Assembly: GCF_046271865.1 (NCBI RefSeq)
Contig: NZ_CP176580.1
Coordinates: 1,178,001-1,242,000, forward strand
Direction of reading: 5' to 3'
Length of the DNA: 64,000 nucleotides
DNA from: Nitrincola salilacus
Lineage (GTDB): Bacteria > Pseudomonadota > Gammaproteobacteria > Pseudomonadales > Balneatricaceae
Below, one piece after another: positions 1 through 8,121 of the stretch (positions are counted from its first letter, which is position 1; each line of letters opens with the position of its first letter). Made by a program: the position numbers and the translations under genes. The notes under the pieces were generated by a model, which was not told where the DNA came from, did not search any database, and was given only the letters and a program-made list of their open reading frames with translations.

Positions 1-2
1 GA

Positions 3-710
3 GTGGAGATCAGTGCATCATCTATTCCGTTTTCATTTGAGGCGTTGAAGGAGGCGTTTGATCCGATCGCTCGTTCCTTCAGTATGGAGTGGAATATTTC
101 CGACTCCAGCAAGCCCAAACGGGTGGTGCTGATGGCAAGCCGTGAGGCTCACTGCCTGGCAGATCTGCTGTATCGATACCATAGCGACGAGCTGTTCTGT
201 GAGATTCCCTGTGTCATATCCAATCATGACAAATTGCGCAGTATGGTGGAGTGGCATGGGGTGCCCTTCTTTCATGTGCCAGTTGATCCTGCCGACAAGC
301 AGCCGCATTTTGACCAGGTGGAGCGATTGATCGCCGAGCATCAAGCCGATGTTGTGGTACTGGCGCGCTACATGCAGATACTGCCGCAGAATCTGTGTAA
401 GCACTATCCGCACCGCATCATCAATATTCATCACAGTTTTTTGCCTTCATTTGCCGGTGGCAAGCCCTATCATCAGGCGCACGAACGTGGGGTTAAATTG
501 ATCGGTGCGACCTGTCATTATGTCACTGAAGAACTTGATGCAGGACCGATCATCGATCAGGATGTGACGCGGGTCAGTCATCGTGACCATCCTGAAGAGA
601 TGGTTCGCCTCGGGCGCGATATTGAGAAAACAGCACTGGCCAGAGGGCTGCGCTGGCACCTGGAGGACCGAGTGTTGGTGCATGGCAACAAGACCGTTGT
701 TTTTGCATGA
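3..710 (+). CDS. purU: Formyltetrahydrofolate deformylase, 3' part (cut by window edge)
   Basis: PurU hydrolyses 10-formyltetrahydrofolate to formate and tetrahydrofolate, which feeds PurT-dependent purine synthesis and balances one-carbon pools in the cytosol. The visible 235 residues are the formyltransferase-fold catalytic domain. The block at 139-151 (NIHHSFLPSF) supplies the catalytic Asn141 and His143, and LDAGPIIDQD (178-187) supplies Asp179. The family is about 280 residues long with an N-terminal ACT domain, so the missing 45-50 residues lie left of the window. The GTG at position 3 is only the first in-frame start-like codon, not a real start. Assignment to PurU rather than PurN rests on the IPCVISNH block and on the C-terminal sequence. 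Confidence 0.9.
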   Translation: MEISASSIPFSFEALKEAFDPIARSFSMEWNISDSSKPKRVVLMASREAHCLADLLYRYHSDELFCEIPCVISNHDKLRSMVEWHGVPFFHVPVDPADKQPHFDQVERLIAEHQADVVVLARYMQILPQNLCKHYPHRIINIHHSFLPSFAGGKPYHQAHERGVKLIGATCHYVTEELDAGPIIDQDVTRVSHRDHPEEMVRLGRDIEKTALARGLRWHLEDRVLVHGNKTVVFA

Positions 711-817
711 TCTTTGCTGGTCTGAGGCGACGCTTGGTCTATATTTACATACAGCGGTGATGAGATCTGATAACCAGAGACTTACTGTAAAGAAACCAGC
801 CGGAAGGAGAGCACATT

Positions 818-1231
818 ATGCTCAGATCTGTAAAAGCACAGGATTACATGGCTACCAGATTGGTTACCTTCAAACCCGACACTGATCTTTTCAGTGCGAT
901 CAGAAGCCTCAGAGAGTATAAGCTCTCCGGCTCACCCGTTGTGGACGCAAATGGCAATCTGGTTGGAATGTTGTCGGAAGTTGACTGCCTGCGTGCGATT
1001 CTGTCACAGACCTACCATGAGCAGGAGATGGGGAGTGGCGGTCATGTCCGTGATTACATGACGGTGAATGTCGATACAGTTCCGGATGATGCCGACATCA
1101 TCGCAGTCTCCAAGATGCTGATCGATCGAGGCCGACGCTGTGTACCTGTGGTGAGGGGAGATAAACTTGTCGGTTTGATCAGTCGATCTGACGTGCTGCG
1201 TGCAGTCGAGGATTTTGCCAAAGATGGTTGA
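818..1231 (+). CDS. Small protein with two CBS domains
   Basis: This 137-residue cytosolic protein consists almost entirely of a CBS pair (about residues 6-62 and 77-133). Each half carries a D-x-x-R-A-[IV]-type end (SEVDCLRAI, SRSDVLRAV). Stand-alone CBS pairs usually bind adenine nucleotides and act as energy sensors or allosteric modules; the ligand and partner cannot be told from the sequence. The ATG at 818 is preceded by a strong GGAAGGAGA ribosome site at about 801-809. It follows purU by 107 bp and precedes the dnaT-like gene by 47 bp on the same strand, so co-transcription with either is possible. Confidence 0.85.
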   Translation: MLRSVKAQDYMATRLVTFKPDTDLFSAIRSLREYKLSGSPVVDANGNLVGMLSEVDCLRAILSQTYHEQEMGSGGHVRDYMTVNVDTVPDDADIIAVSKMLIDRGRRCVPVVRGDKLVGLISRSDVLRAVEDFAKDG

Positions 1232-1278
1232 GGTTTTTTTCACCCCCGTATACCCAGTAATGTTGGAAGTGGCTTGCC

Positions 1279-2274
1279 ATGAATAACCTGTTACCGGAGA
1301 AGCCTCTGCTTTTCTATCCTTCGCTGGCGAGAAAGCTGGGAAGTGACGAAGCTCTGTTGTTGTTCCAGTTGACAGAGCAGGCCAGTATTGGCGGCATTCA
1401 GGATAAGTTTTCTGTAACCAGCATGACCCTGTCTCAGCCGCAGTGGCGATCTTTGGCCGATTTCTGGGATGCTCAGCGTCAGATGGCTGCAGCGAACAGC
1501 CTTGCCAGACAGGGTGTGTTGGAGATACAAACAGGTCAGGCCGGTACTGTGACCATACGGTTGAAACCCGTGGTTGAATCAGTTCAAACCCCGACCGACT
1601 CTGATTTTCAGCCATCTCGTCCGGTTTCGGTGCCTCCGGCAATGCAGACGAGCCGACAGGATAGGATGAATGAACGTCCTGATGCCGGGGCTGCTTCAAC
1701 AACGTCTTCTTCAACAACGTCTTCTTCAACAGCACCTGCTTCAACAACAGTCGCCGATCCCGGTTTGCAGACGCTGCCGGTGTTTGAACGCCCCCCACCA
1801 CGACAGCAGCCCCAGCCTCAGGCGAACCTGGCGCGACAAAAGGGGCCTGCACCGACCTTTGGTGGCAGTCTTGGCTGGCGGCGTCAGAAAGATGAGTTGC
1901 AGGACATTTTCGAACAGCACGAAGAGCGCAACCAGCGTTTGCAATCGATGCATCTGGGCTGGCAGCCGTCTGAAGCTTTTCATGAGCTCTTGCCACGGCA
2001 TGCGATCTCGGCAGCCTTTGCCGCGGACTGTCTGGATGAGTTTGTTCTCTACTGGCTGGATAAAGATCGTCGTGAAAGCAACTGGGATCAGAAATACCTG
2101 GCATGGGTTAAACGTGAATGGGTGAAGAAACAGACACGTGATGCCAGAGAGCAGCGCTATGAGCAGGAACGCAATTCAACAGGTATCAACAATGAAAACA
2201 CCCAGCGAGATACTCGCGACAAGCGAAAACGGGTTACTGCAGCCATCATGGACCTCAAGGACACCGACTGGTGA
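1279..2274 (+). CDS. DnaT-like primosomal protein
   Basis: The protein has 331 residues. The N-terminal 100 residues form a folded region of winged-helix-like character. Residues about 115-185 are a low-complexity linker rich in Ser, Thr, Pro and Gln. The C-terminal 120 residues match the DnaT DNA-binding domain (W-x-P near 215, then FVLYWLDKDR, then NWDQKYLAWVKREW). DnaT helps load the replicative helicase during PriA-dependent restart. The linker contains two exact 15-bp repeats and a third diverged one (1696-1740) encoding STTSS. The next gene overlaps it and resembles lambda P, a helicase loader, so the two probably form a helicase-loading pair. The gene is longer than E. coli dnaT (179 residues), so orthology is not certain. 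Confidence 0.65.
   Translation: MNNLLPEKPLLFYPSLARKLGSDEALLLFQLTEQASIGGIQDKFSVTSMTLSQPQWRSLADFWDAQRQMAAANSLARQGVLEIQTGQAGTVTIRLKPVVESVQTPTDSDFQPSRPVSVPPAMQTSRQDRMNERPDAGAASTTSSSTTSSSTAPASTTVADPGLQTLPVFERPPPRQQPQPQANLARQKGPAPTFGGSLGWRRQKDELQDIFEQHEERNQRLQSMHLGWQPSEAFHELLPRHAISAAFAADCLDEFVLYWLDKDRRESNWDQKYLAWVKREWVKKQTRDAREQRYEQERNSTGINNENTQRDTRDKRKRVTAAIMDLKDTDW
1696..1740 (+). repeat. 15-bp in-frame tandem repeat in the dnaT-like linker
   Basis: The unit TCAACAACGTCTTCT occurs at 1696-1710 and 1711-1725, and a diverged copy follows at 1726-1740. Because 15 is a multiple of three, unit gain or loss would only change linker length. Confidence 0.85.
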
Positions 2275-3007
2275 GTCGGCTGAGCAGCAGTCGCGACAGG
2301 GTAATATCTCAGTTGAAACCAAAGCGCATGTGAATATGATATTTGCCCGCTTCATGGCGATCTACGGGCATAAGTTCAAAAGCTGTTTTGAAACCGAGAG
2401 CGAGATACGCATTGCCAAGCGCGAATGGGCATTGAGCCTTGCTGGCTTCAGTGAATCGGAACTGGTGTTGGCGGTGAATCGCTGCAAGGAAACCCTTGCC
2501 TGGATGCCGACCATTTCTGAGTTTCTGGCGATTATTCGCGATCTGAATGGCGACTTCGGGCTGCCGGGGCTGCGGCGTGCTTATCAGGAGGCCTGCCTTC
2601 ATGCTGACCACCCTGCACAACATCGTTGGAGCCATCCGGCTGTATACTGTGCCGGGCGCGAGACAGGTTGGTTTCAGCTGCGCTCTGAAGAGGAATCACA
2701 GACGCTGCCACTGTTCACCTACCATTATGAGATCATGTGCAGACGGGTGCGCCATGGTGAGGATCTGCGTCCACCGGCTCCTGTTGCACTCGAAAACAAA
2801 GAAGACAGCACCACAGCGCTCTTTATTCAGCAGTTTGCAAAGGATCACGACCTTGAAGATGAGCTGGCCTGCAGTCTGCTTTATTACATGAGCAAACCCC
2901 GCGGTACTCGCATTCGCGAACGGCTGCGCCAGCAGAGCCAGGCCAAAGCTGATAGCCTTGGTCTGGGTATCACCTTGCCGGGTGAGGCATCAGTGAGCGA
3001 CGCCTGA
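2192..3007 (+). CDS. Replication protein P-like helicase loader
   Basis: The product (271 residues from the ATG at 2192) resembles the phage lambda replication protein P family, which binds the DnaB-type helicase and delivers it to DNA. The recognisable part is residues about 35-120, with helices ending in LSLAGFSESELVLAVNRCKE and the short block WMPTISEFL. The C-terminal helix-rich tail is not informative. The gene overlaps the dnaT-like gene by 83 bp and its end overlaps the convergent DUF3549 gene by 18 bp. The open frame extends upstream to 2138, but the ATG at 2192 starts a more typical sequence; neither start has a good ribosome site. No capsid, integrase or lysis genes are nearby, so this looks like a domesticated loader rather than a prophage. 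Confidence 0.65.
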   Translation: MKTPSEILATSENGLLQPSWTSRTPTGESAEQQSRQGNISVETKAHVNMIFARFMAIYGHKFKSCFETESEIRIAKREWALSLAGFSESELVLAVNRCKETLAWMPTISEFLAIIRDLNGDFGLPGLRRAYQEACLHADHPAQHRWSHPAVYCAGRETGWFQLRSEEESQTLPLFTYHYEIMCRRVRHGEDLRPPAPVALENKEDSTTALFIQQFAKDHDLEDELACSLLYYMSKPRGTRIRERLRQQSQAKADSLGLGITLPGEASVSDA

Positions 3008-4060
3008 ACCAGGCGTTGAGAACGTTGAGCCAAACATCTCCCCGATGGCCTGGCTCAGTGCTTCACTACGCTCTGGATGGCGAAACGCCTGCATGATCAG
3101 CGCCCGCATTACAGGGCTGAACATCAGATCTGTGATGATCCTGCTGAATCCTGTCTGACCTGCTTTACCACTGGCCAGTTGTTCCAGAAACAGCATCAGA
3201 ATATCCGGATACTGTAGACACTCAGTACAACGTGAACTTATTGCGGCGATCACCTCAGGCTCTTTGGCGCAGGGGTGTTGCAGCACTTTCTGTACTTCCT
3301 CACGCGTTAGAGTCTGGCTGCGACAGTTGGATAGCCCACGAATCAACGCTGCAACCAGTTCAGGTATGGGCTGCTCCTGACTCAACAGGACGTTCAGCCT
3401 GTGTGCCAGTGCACGACCCAGCTCATGGCTCGGCTGCGCATGTTCCAGCAAACGTGCAATGATCTGCAGCGGCGGTTCGGGTAAGCGAGTTATCGCACGG
3501 CACAGGCTGGCTTCGTTATCGCTCTTGTCCAATCTTGCCGTGAAATCTGCGATCCCCTGAAAACCCAGATTCTGCCAGTAGTCATCGGGCCGTTGGCCGC
3601 TGATATACTGCTGTACCTCTTCATAGTATTGCGAAGCCGCAGAGCCAGTGGTTCGGGTGGCCAAAGCATGAAACGTGGCCATTTTCTCCTGATCCGGCGT
3701 GAAGGCGAAGGGGTTGTCCTTCAGCGCATCGCCGACAGGTTGCTCACCCTGATTGCTCAGCGCGTTTTGCAACAGGCGATTGACCATATCATCACGCGCT
3801 GCCTGAATCAGATAGCCTTGCTCATCCAATGGAAACTTCAGGAACCAGATCAGGCACTGTTCCTTTTGTGCCGGACTCCAGATCAGAAAACCGATCCAGG
3901 CATGGTGCAGAAAAGGGGTAGGGTAAGGGATCTCGTTCTGCTCAATGCGAGCAAAGGTATCCACGCTGAGTTTACTGACTCTTCTGCCCATATCAAACAG
4001 GCGGAGGCGGTTATCAGCGTGCTGCAATAAACGGGTCAGTGAGGGGGAGGAATCTGTCAT
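2990..4060 (-). CDS. DUF3549 family protein
   Basis: This cytosolic protein of 356 residues has no signal peptide or membrane segment. It begins with a conserved-looking block around DMGRRVSKLSVDTFARIE and is otherwise largely helical, with repeated Leu-rich stretches in the C-terminal half. The overall sequence fits the DUF3549 family of marine and pseudomonad gammaproteobacteria, which has no established function. The ATG at 4060 has an AAGG ribosome site five bases upstream. The gene converges on and overlaps the lambda P-like gene by 18 bp, and lies downstream of the DAHP synthase gene on the same strand, separated from it by a strong hairpin. Confidence 0.7.
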   Translation of the reverse strand: MTDSSPSLTRLLQHADNRLRLFDMGRRVSKLSVDTFARIEQNEIPYPTPFLHHAWIGFLIWSPAQKEQCLIWFLKFPLDEQGYLIQAARDDMVNRLLQNALSNQGEQPVGDALKDNPFAFTPDQEKMATFHALATRTTGSAASQYYEEVQQYISGQRPDDYWQNLGFQGIADFTARLDKSDNEASLCRAITRLPEPPLQIIARLLEHAQPSHELGRALAHRLNVLLSQEQPIPELVAALIRGLSNCRSQTLTREEVQKVLQHPCAKEPEVIAAISSRCTECLQYPDILMLFLEQLASGKAGQTGFSRIITDLMFSPVMRALIMQAFRHPERSEALSQAIGEMFGSTFSTPGSGVAH

Positions 4061-4073
4061 GCTGGCCTTTATT

Positions 4074-4112
4074 TATCAATTTAAGCCAATCAATTTAAGC
4101 CAATCAGCTTAA
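4074..4112. repeat. Short direct repeat in the DUF3549 leader
   Basis: The unit CAATTTAAGCCAAT appears twice in tandem, followed by a partial third copy (CAGCTTAAT). It lies directly upstream of the DUF3549 gene and is one of several small tandem duplications in this window. Confidence 0.7.
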
Positions 4113-4126
4113 TCAGTGGTGAAGCT

Positions 4127-4160
4127 AAGCCCTGATCCAATTCATGATGGATCAGGGCTT
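4127..4160 (-). terminator. Strong hairpin downstream of the DAHP synthase gene
   Basis: Two perfectly complementary 12-base arms (AAGCCCTGATCC at 4127-4138, GGATCAGGGCTT at 4149-4160) enclose a 10-base loop. It lies 44 bp past the stop of the minus-strand DAHP synthase gene. No clear T-run follows on either strand, so it may be a terminator with a weak tail or an mRNA-stabilising stem. Confidence 0.55.
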
Positions 4161-4203
4161 CATGGTGCATAGCGTTTCTGGCGCAGGCACAGAGCCTCTT
4201 CGC

Positions 4204-5553
4204 TCAACCTCTGGCTTTCTTCAGAGTGTCTGCGATCAGGAATGCCAGTTCCAGCGACTGGTCAGCATTCAGACGCGGATCACAATGCGTATGATAGCGA
4301 TCACCCAATCGATCTTCAGTGATCTGGAACGCACCACCGATACACTCGGTTACATCTTCACCAGTCATCTCGAAATGTACACCCCCAGCATGAGTTCCCT
4401 CGGCACGGTGTACTTCGAAGAACCCTTTCATCTCATTCAGGATGGCATCGACACTACGCGTTTTATAACCACTGGAGGCTTTGATGATGTTGCCATGCAT
4501 CGGATCAGAGCTCCACACCACTGAGTGCCCTTCTGCTTTTACAGCACGCACGATCGGTGGCAACAACTCAGTGATCTTCTCGGCACCCATGCGCGCGATC
4601 AATGTGATGCGACCGGGTTTGTTGTCTGGATTCAGAATGTTCAGCAGGCGTCGCAGGTCATCAATTTTGGTGCTGGGACCGATTTTGATACCGATCGGGT
4701 TGTGCACGCCGCGCAGAAATTCGACATGGGCATGATCCGGCTGCCGCGTACGATCACCGATCCACAGCATATGTGCCGAGCAGTCATACCAGTCGCCGGT
4801 CAGGCTGTCCTGACGGGTCAGGGCCTGTTCGTAATGCAATAGCAGGGCTTCATGCGAGGTATACAGAACCGTTTCACGCAGTTGGGGTGCGCTGGCTGAA
4901 TTGATACCACAGGACTCCATAAACGCGAGTGCCTGATCGATCTGCTGAGCCAGATGCTGGTACTTCTCGCCCTGTGGGCTCTTACGCACAAAGCCGAGGT
5001 TCCACTGATGCACCTTGTGCAGATCTGCCAGGCCACCGGTGGCAAAGGCGCGTAACAGGTTCAGAGTGGAGGCTGACTGATGGTAAGCCGCCAGCAGACG
5101 TTTAGGGTCGGGTGTGCGCGATTCGGCAGTGAAGCCTATGTCGTTGATGATATCGCCACGGTAGCTTGGCAGCTCGACACCATTGATGATCTCGGTATCG
5201 GTTGTGCGTGGCTTGGCGAACTGACCGGCAATGCGACCGATCTTGACCACCGGGCAACTGCCGGCAAAGGTCAGTACAACGGCCATCTGGAGCAGCACCT
5301 GAAAGGTATTGCGAATTTTGTTGGCATTAAATTCGGCAAAGCTCTCGGCGCAATCACCACCTTGTAGCAGAAAGGATTTTCCGGCGGCAACCGAAGCAAG
5401 ATCCTGCGTCAGTGAGCGTATCTCACCGGCAAAGACCAGAGGGGGTAGTTGGCTCAGGGTTTGCTCAACCTGAATCAGCTCATCCAGTTGGGGATAAGCC
5501 GGTTGCTGGACGATAGGTTTACTTCTCCAGCTGCTTGAACTCCAGTGTTCCAT
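4204..5553 (-). CDS. 3-deoxy-7-phosphoheptulonate synthase, class II
   Basis: The enzyme condenses phosphoenolpyruvate and erythrose 4-phosphate to DAHP, the first step of the shikimate pathway. The 449-residue length and motifs are those of the class II (plant/AroA-II) family, not E. coli AroF/G/H. They include LLQGGDCAESF near residue 62, the substrate-binding run RTRQPDHAHVEFLRGVHNP, IGIKIGPSTK, SSDPMHGN, and the C-terminal metal-site block FEMTGEDVTECIGG with DPRLNADQSLELAF. The ATG at 5553 fits the family N terminus (W-x-P block), with only a weak ribosome site. It appears to be a single-gene unit, with metR behind it and DUF3549 ahead. Confidence 0.93.
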   Translation of the reverse strand: MEHWSSSSWRSKPIVQQPAYPQLDELIQVEQTLSQLPPLVFAGEIRSLTQDLASVAAGKSFLLQGGDCAESFAEFNANKIRNTFQVLLQMAVVLTFAGSCPVVKIGRIAGQFAKPRTTDTEIINGVELPSYRGDIINDIGFTAESRTPDPKRLLAAYHQSASTLNLLRAFATGGLADLHKVHQWNLGFVRKSPQGEKYQHLAQQIDQALAFMESCGINSASAPQLRETVLYTSHEALLLHYEQALTRQDSLTGDWYDCSAHMLWIGDRTRQPDHAHVEFLRGVHNPIGIKIGPSTKIDDLRRLLNILNPDNKPGRITLIARMGAEKITELLPPIVRAVKAEGHSVVWSSDPMHGNIIKASSGYKTRSVDAILNEMKGFFEVHRAEGTHAGGVHFEMTGEDVTECIGGAFQITEDRLGDRYHTHCDPRLNADQSLELAFLIADTLKKARG

Positions 5554-5660
5554 TAGACTCGTCTGCGTTGTTTAAAAAGTGTGAAAAAAATAGTCAAAGG
5601 CAGATAGTTTAAGGCTTTATGGCAAAGAAACAAGGCAGGATTTCCCTGATTGGCCTCAGC

Positions 5661-6575
5661 TCATGCAGATTTGATGCCTGTCAGGTTACGGAAGGTGATC
5701 TCTTTGGCCGTATTGATAAAGTCGGCCATGAACTCAGCATTCGTATGCTCCTCACGCATCGCTGCATAAAGTGTGCACCAAAGACCGCGTTCGCCCAACT
5801 GACGAGCTGCAATATAGTCGCGCTCCAGGTACTCGTGCAAAGCCCAGCTTGGAAGTGCAGCAACACCGCGACCACTGGCCACCAATTGCATGATCATAAC
5901 CGTCAGTTCGGCTGTGCGTACTTGCATCGGTTCAACACCGGCCGGATCCAGAAAACGTGTGAAAACGTCAAGACGCGATTGATCTATCGGATAAGTGATC
6001 AGAATTTCCTGCTGTAGATCTTCAGGCAGTATGGTTTTGCGAGGGGCAAGGCGGTGATGTCTGCTCAGCGCCAATACCGATTCATAGCTGAACAGCGGTA
6101 CATAATTGATACCGGATCTTGGCTCCGGATCGGATGTGATCACCAGATCCAGGTCGCCTCTGATCAGTGCCGGTAGTGGTTGGAAGCTGAATCCGGTCGA
6201 CAGATCCAGCTCAACCTCCGGCCAGTTCTGACGAAAGTGATCAATGGTCGGCATCAACCAGTCGAAACAGCTGTGGCATTCAATACAGATATTCAGCCGA
6301 CCGGTTTCGCCGCCGGCAAGTCTGGCAATATCACGCTCAGCACTTCTGATCATTGGTAATACATCATCTGCCAGTGCCAGTAATCGCTGCCCGGCGCTGG
6401 TGAAAGAGATGGGTTTGGTTTTACGAATGAAGAGGGAGCAGTTCAGACGCTCTTCCAGATCTTTGATCTGATGAGACAGTGCTGATTGAGTCAGGTGAAT
6501 CCGCTCTGCAGCTTCGACCAGGCTTCCGGCATCACGCAGAGCCGTCAGGGTTTTCAGATGACGTAGTTCTACCAT
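5661..6575 (-). CDS. metR: LysR-family regulator MetR
   Basis: MetR activates methionine biosynthesis genes (metE, metH, glyA in enterics) with homocysteine as co-inducer. The protein has 304 residues: an N-terminal winged helix-turn-helix (about 3-62, with AAERIHLTQSALSHQIKDLE) and a two-lobed effector domain. The start of the domain (NICIECHSCFDWLMP) and the block GRGVAALPSWALHEYL are characteristic of MetR. The ATG at 6575 with GGAG five bases upstream is preferred over the in-frame GTG at 6581. The gene is divergent from gap across 329 bp that contain a perfect MetR-type box at 6762-6774. No methionine biosynthetic gene is in the window. Confidence 0.9.
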   Translation of the reverse strand: MVELRHLKTLTALRDAGSLVEAAERIHLTQSALSHQIKDLEERLNCSLFIRKTKPISFTSAGQRLLALADDVLPMIRSAERDIARLAGGETGRLNICIECHSCFDWLMPTIDHFRQNWPEVELDLSTGFSFQPLPALIRGDLDLVITSDPEPRSGINYVPLFSYESVLALSRHHRLAPRKTILPEDLQQEILITYPIDQSRLDVFTRFLDPAGVEPMQVRTAELTVMIMQLVASGRGVAALPSWALHEYLERDYIAARQLGERGLWCTLYAAMREEHTNAEFMADFINTAKEITFRNLTGIKSA

Positions 6576-6904
6576 GCTCACTCCGGTGAATGCGTTGCGC
6601 TGCTTGTATGAGACAGGCGATGAGACTTGTCACGAGACAGGTTGCGCCACTGGTTGTGCCAAAGATGAATATCGGGGTTCCGGTGACAATGTTTACCAAG
6701 TATAGCGAGGGGATTGGGATAACGCGAGTATGTGTAAATTTTGATTTAAAGCACGTCTGCCTGAAACTCATTCAGTATGCTCGAGATCAGGAACTTGATC
6801 TGGACGAACATTTAGCTCAGTTATCTTGTCTATACTGAAGTATCAAGAGCTTCATAAATGGCAGAATGGTTTCTGCCTGCTGTAGTAACAAGAAGGAAAG
6901 CATC
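6576..6904. other. Divergent metR/gap intergenic region
   Basis: This is a 329-bp spacer with no open frame worth calling. It holds the MetR box at 6762-6774, a possible -10 for gap (TATACT at 6831-6836), and three nearby copies of the word GAGACAGG or a variant at about 6609-6642. No terminator or RNA gene is seen. Confidence 0.6.
6762..6774. promoter_or_regulatory. MetR box
   Basis: TGAA-ACTCA-TTCA exactly fits the MetR consensus TGAA-N5-TTCA. It lies 187 bp from the metR start and 131 bp from the gap start, so it could serve autoregulation, control of gap, or both. Confidence 0.6.
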
Positions 6905-7915
6905 ATGGCTATCAGAGTCGCAATCAATGGGTATGGTCGAATAGGGCGTAATATTCTGAGGGCTCACTACGAAGGCAACAAACATCACGATATCGATATA
7001 GTGGCGGTAAATGATCTCGGGGATATTGAGATCAATGCCCTGCTGACTCAGTACGATACTGTGCATGGGCGCTTCCCGGCGAGTGTCACGACAACTGATA
7101 CAGGCCTGCTGGTCAATGGTGATCCGATCCGGGTGCTGGCGGAATCTGATCCTGCCAGGCTGCCCTGGAAAGAGTTGGGGGTGGATATCGTGCTGGAGTG
7201 CACCGGACGATTCAACAGTCGAGAGGGTGCAGCCAAGCATCTGGAGGCGGGTGCCGGCAAGGTGATTCTGTCGGCGCCGGGCGGCAAGGGGATGGATGCA
7301 ACGGTTGTTTACGGTATTAATCATCATATCCTGAAAGCCAGTGACCGCATCATCTCCAATGCAAGCTGCACCACCAACTGCCTTGCCCCGCTGATCAAAC
7401 CTCTGCATGACGGCATAGGGGTGGAGAGCGGCCTGATGACCACGGTGCATGCCTATACCAATGATCAGAATCTGACCGACGTATATCACAAAGATATCCG
7501 GCGTGCGCGCAGTGCAACCATGAGCATGATTCCGACCAAGACAGGTGCTGCCGCTGCGGTAGGTCTGGTGTTACCCGAGCTGGATGGCAAGCTCGATGGT
7601 TATGCGATCAGGGTGCCTACCATTAATGTTTCGATGGTGGATCTTTCCTTTGTCGCCAGTCGGGATACATCGGTCGAGGAGGTTAACAGCTTATTGAGAG
7701 AGGCCAGTGAAGGGGTATTGAAAGGGGTGTTGGAGTATTCGACGCTGCCTTTGGTCAGTATCGATTTCAACCATACCTGCGCTTCCAGTATCTATGATTC
7801 CACGTTGACCCGGGTGATGGGCAGGCTGGTTAAGGTGTGCAGCTGGTATGACAATGAGTGGGGGTTTTCCAATCGCATGCTGGATACGGCGGTCGCTTTG
7901 GCGCTGGCAGAGTGA
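6905..7915 (+). CDS. gap: Type I glyceraldehyde-3-phosphate dehydrogenase
   Basis: GAPDH converts glyceraldehyde 3-phosphate and phosphate to 1,3-bisphosphoglycerate with NAD. The 336-residue product has the Rossmann start INGYGRIGRN (7-16), Asp37 in VAVNDL (typical of NAD preference), the catalytic Cys155 in SNASCTTNCL, the His in TTVHAYTNDQ and the C-terminal WYDNEWGFSNRM. The ATG at 6905 has AAGAAGGAAAG just upstream; the frame opens earlier at 6866 but that extension is not conserved. It differs from E. coli Epd at the HAYTNDQ and SMIPTKTGAA blocks, so GAPDH is favoured over erythrose-4-phosphate dehydrogenase. A MITE-like repeat follows its stop. Confidence 0.92.
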   Translation: MAIRVAINGYGRIGRNILRAHYEGNKHHDIDIVAVNDLGDIEINALLTQYDTVHGRFPASVTTTDTGLLVNGDPIRVLAESDPARLPWKELGVDIVLECTGRFNSREGAAKHLEAGAGKVILSAPGGKGMDATVVYGINHHILKASDRIISNASCTTNCLAPLIKPLHDGIGVESGLMTTVHAYTNDQNLTDVYHKDIRRARSATMSMIPTKTGAAAAVGLVLPELDGKLDGYAIRVPTINVSMVDLSFVASRDTSVEEVNSLLREASEGVLKGVLEYSTLPLVSIDFNHTCASSIYDSTLTRVMGRLVKVCSWYDNEWGFSNRMLDTAVALALAE

Positions 7916-7929
7916 GGACTGTTATCTGG

Positions 7930-8080
7930 ATCCGTGATCTCACTGGCAACTGCCTGTATGTGCAGGCCTATCCCGAAGGCCTTGGGTGAGACGCCGTGAA
8001 TGCGTCCCTGCAGGCTTGAATGCCGCGTCCCTGCGGCATACACTCACCCAAGACCTCCGGAATCTGCTGCGAAGTCACGG
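7930..8080 (+). repeat. MITE-like dispersed repeat, copy A
   Basis: This is copy 1 of 4 in the window. It is about 151 bp long with imperfect terminal inverted ends (ATCCGTGATCTCAC at left, GCGAAGTCACGG at right) and an internal palindrome around CCTTGGGTGAG / CTCACCCAAG. The central hairpin is GCCGC-GTCCCT-GCGGC. It aligns along nearly its whole length with the reverse complements of the copies at 33220 and 35563, and with the shorter copy at 34203. It occupies the space between the convergent genes gap and argF. Confidence 0.85.
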
Positions 8081-8081
8081 G

Positions 8082-8121
8082 GCTTAAATTACGGAGCTTA
8101 AGTCACGGGCTTAAGTTACGG
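8082..8121. repeat. Three imperfect 13-14 bp direct repeats at the argF 3' end
   Basis: GCTTAAATTACGGA, GCTTAAGTCACGG and GCTTAAGTTACGGA follow one another directly and run into the argF stop codon. Confidence 0.65.

Noticed and set aside
1004..2104. Long minus-strand frame opposite the dnaT-like gene
   Set aside because: It is a shadow of the plus-strand genes with composition typical of an antisense frame and no recognisable domain or ribosome site.
1279..3007. Prophage remnant
   Set aside because: The DnaT-like and P-like genes are phage-related in origin, but no integrase, structural or lysis gene, att site or tRNA junction is present, and both frames are intact.
6905..7915. Erythrose-4-phosphate dehydrogenase (Epd)
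   Set aside because: The HAYTNDQ and SMIPTKTGAA blocks and overall sequence follow GAPDH; Epd differs at these sites.
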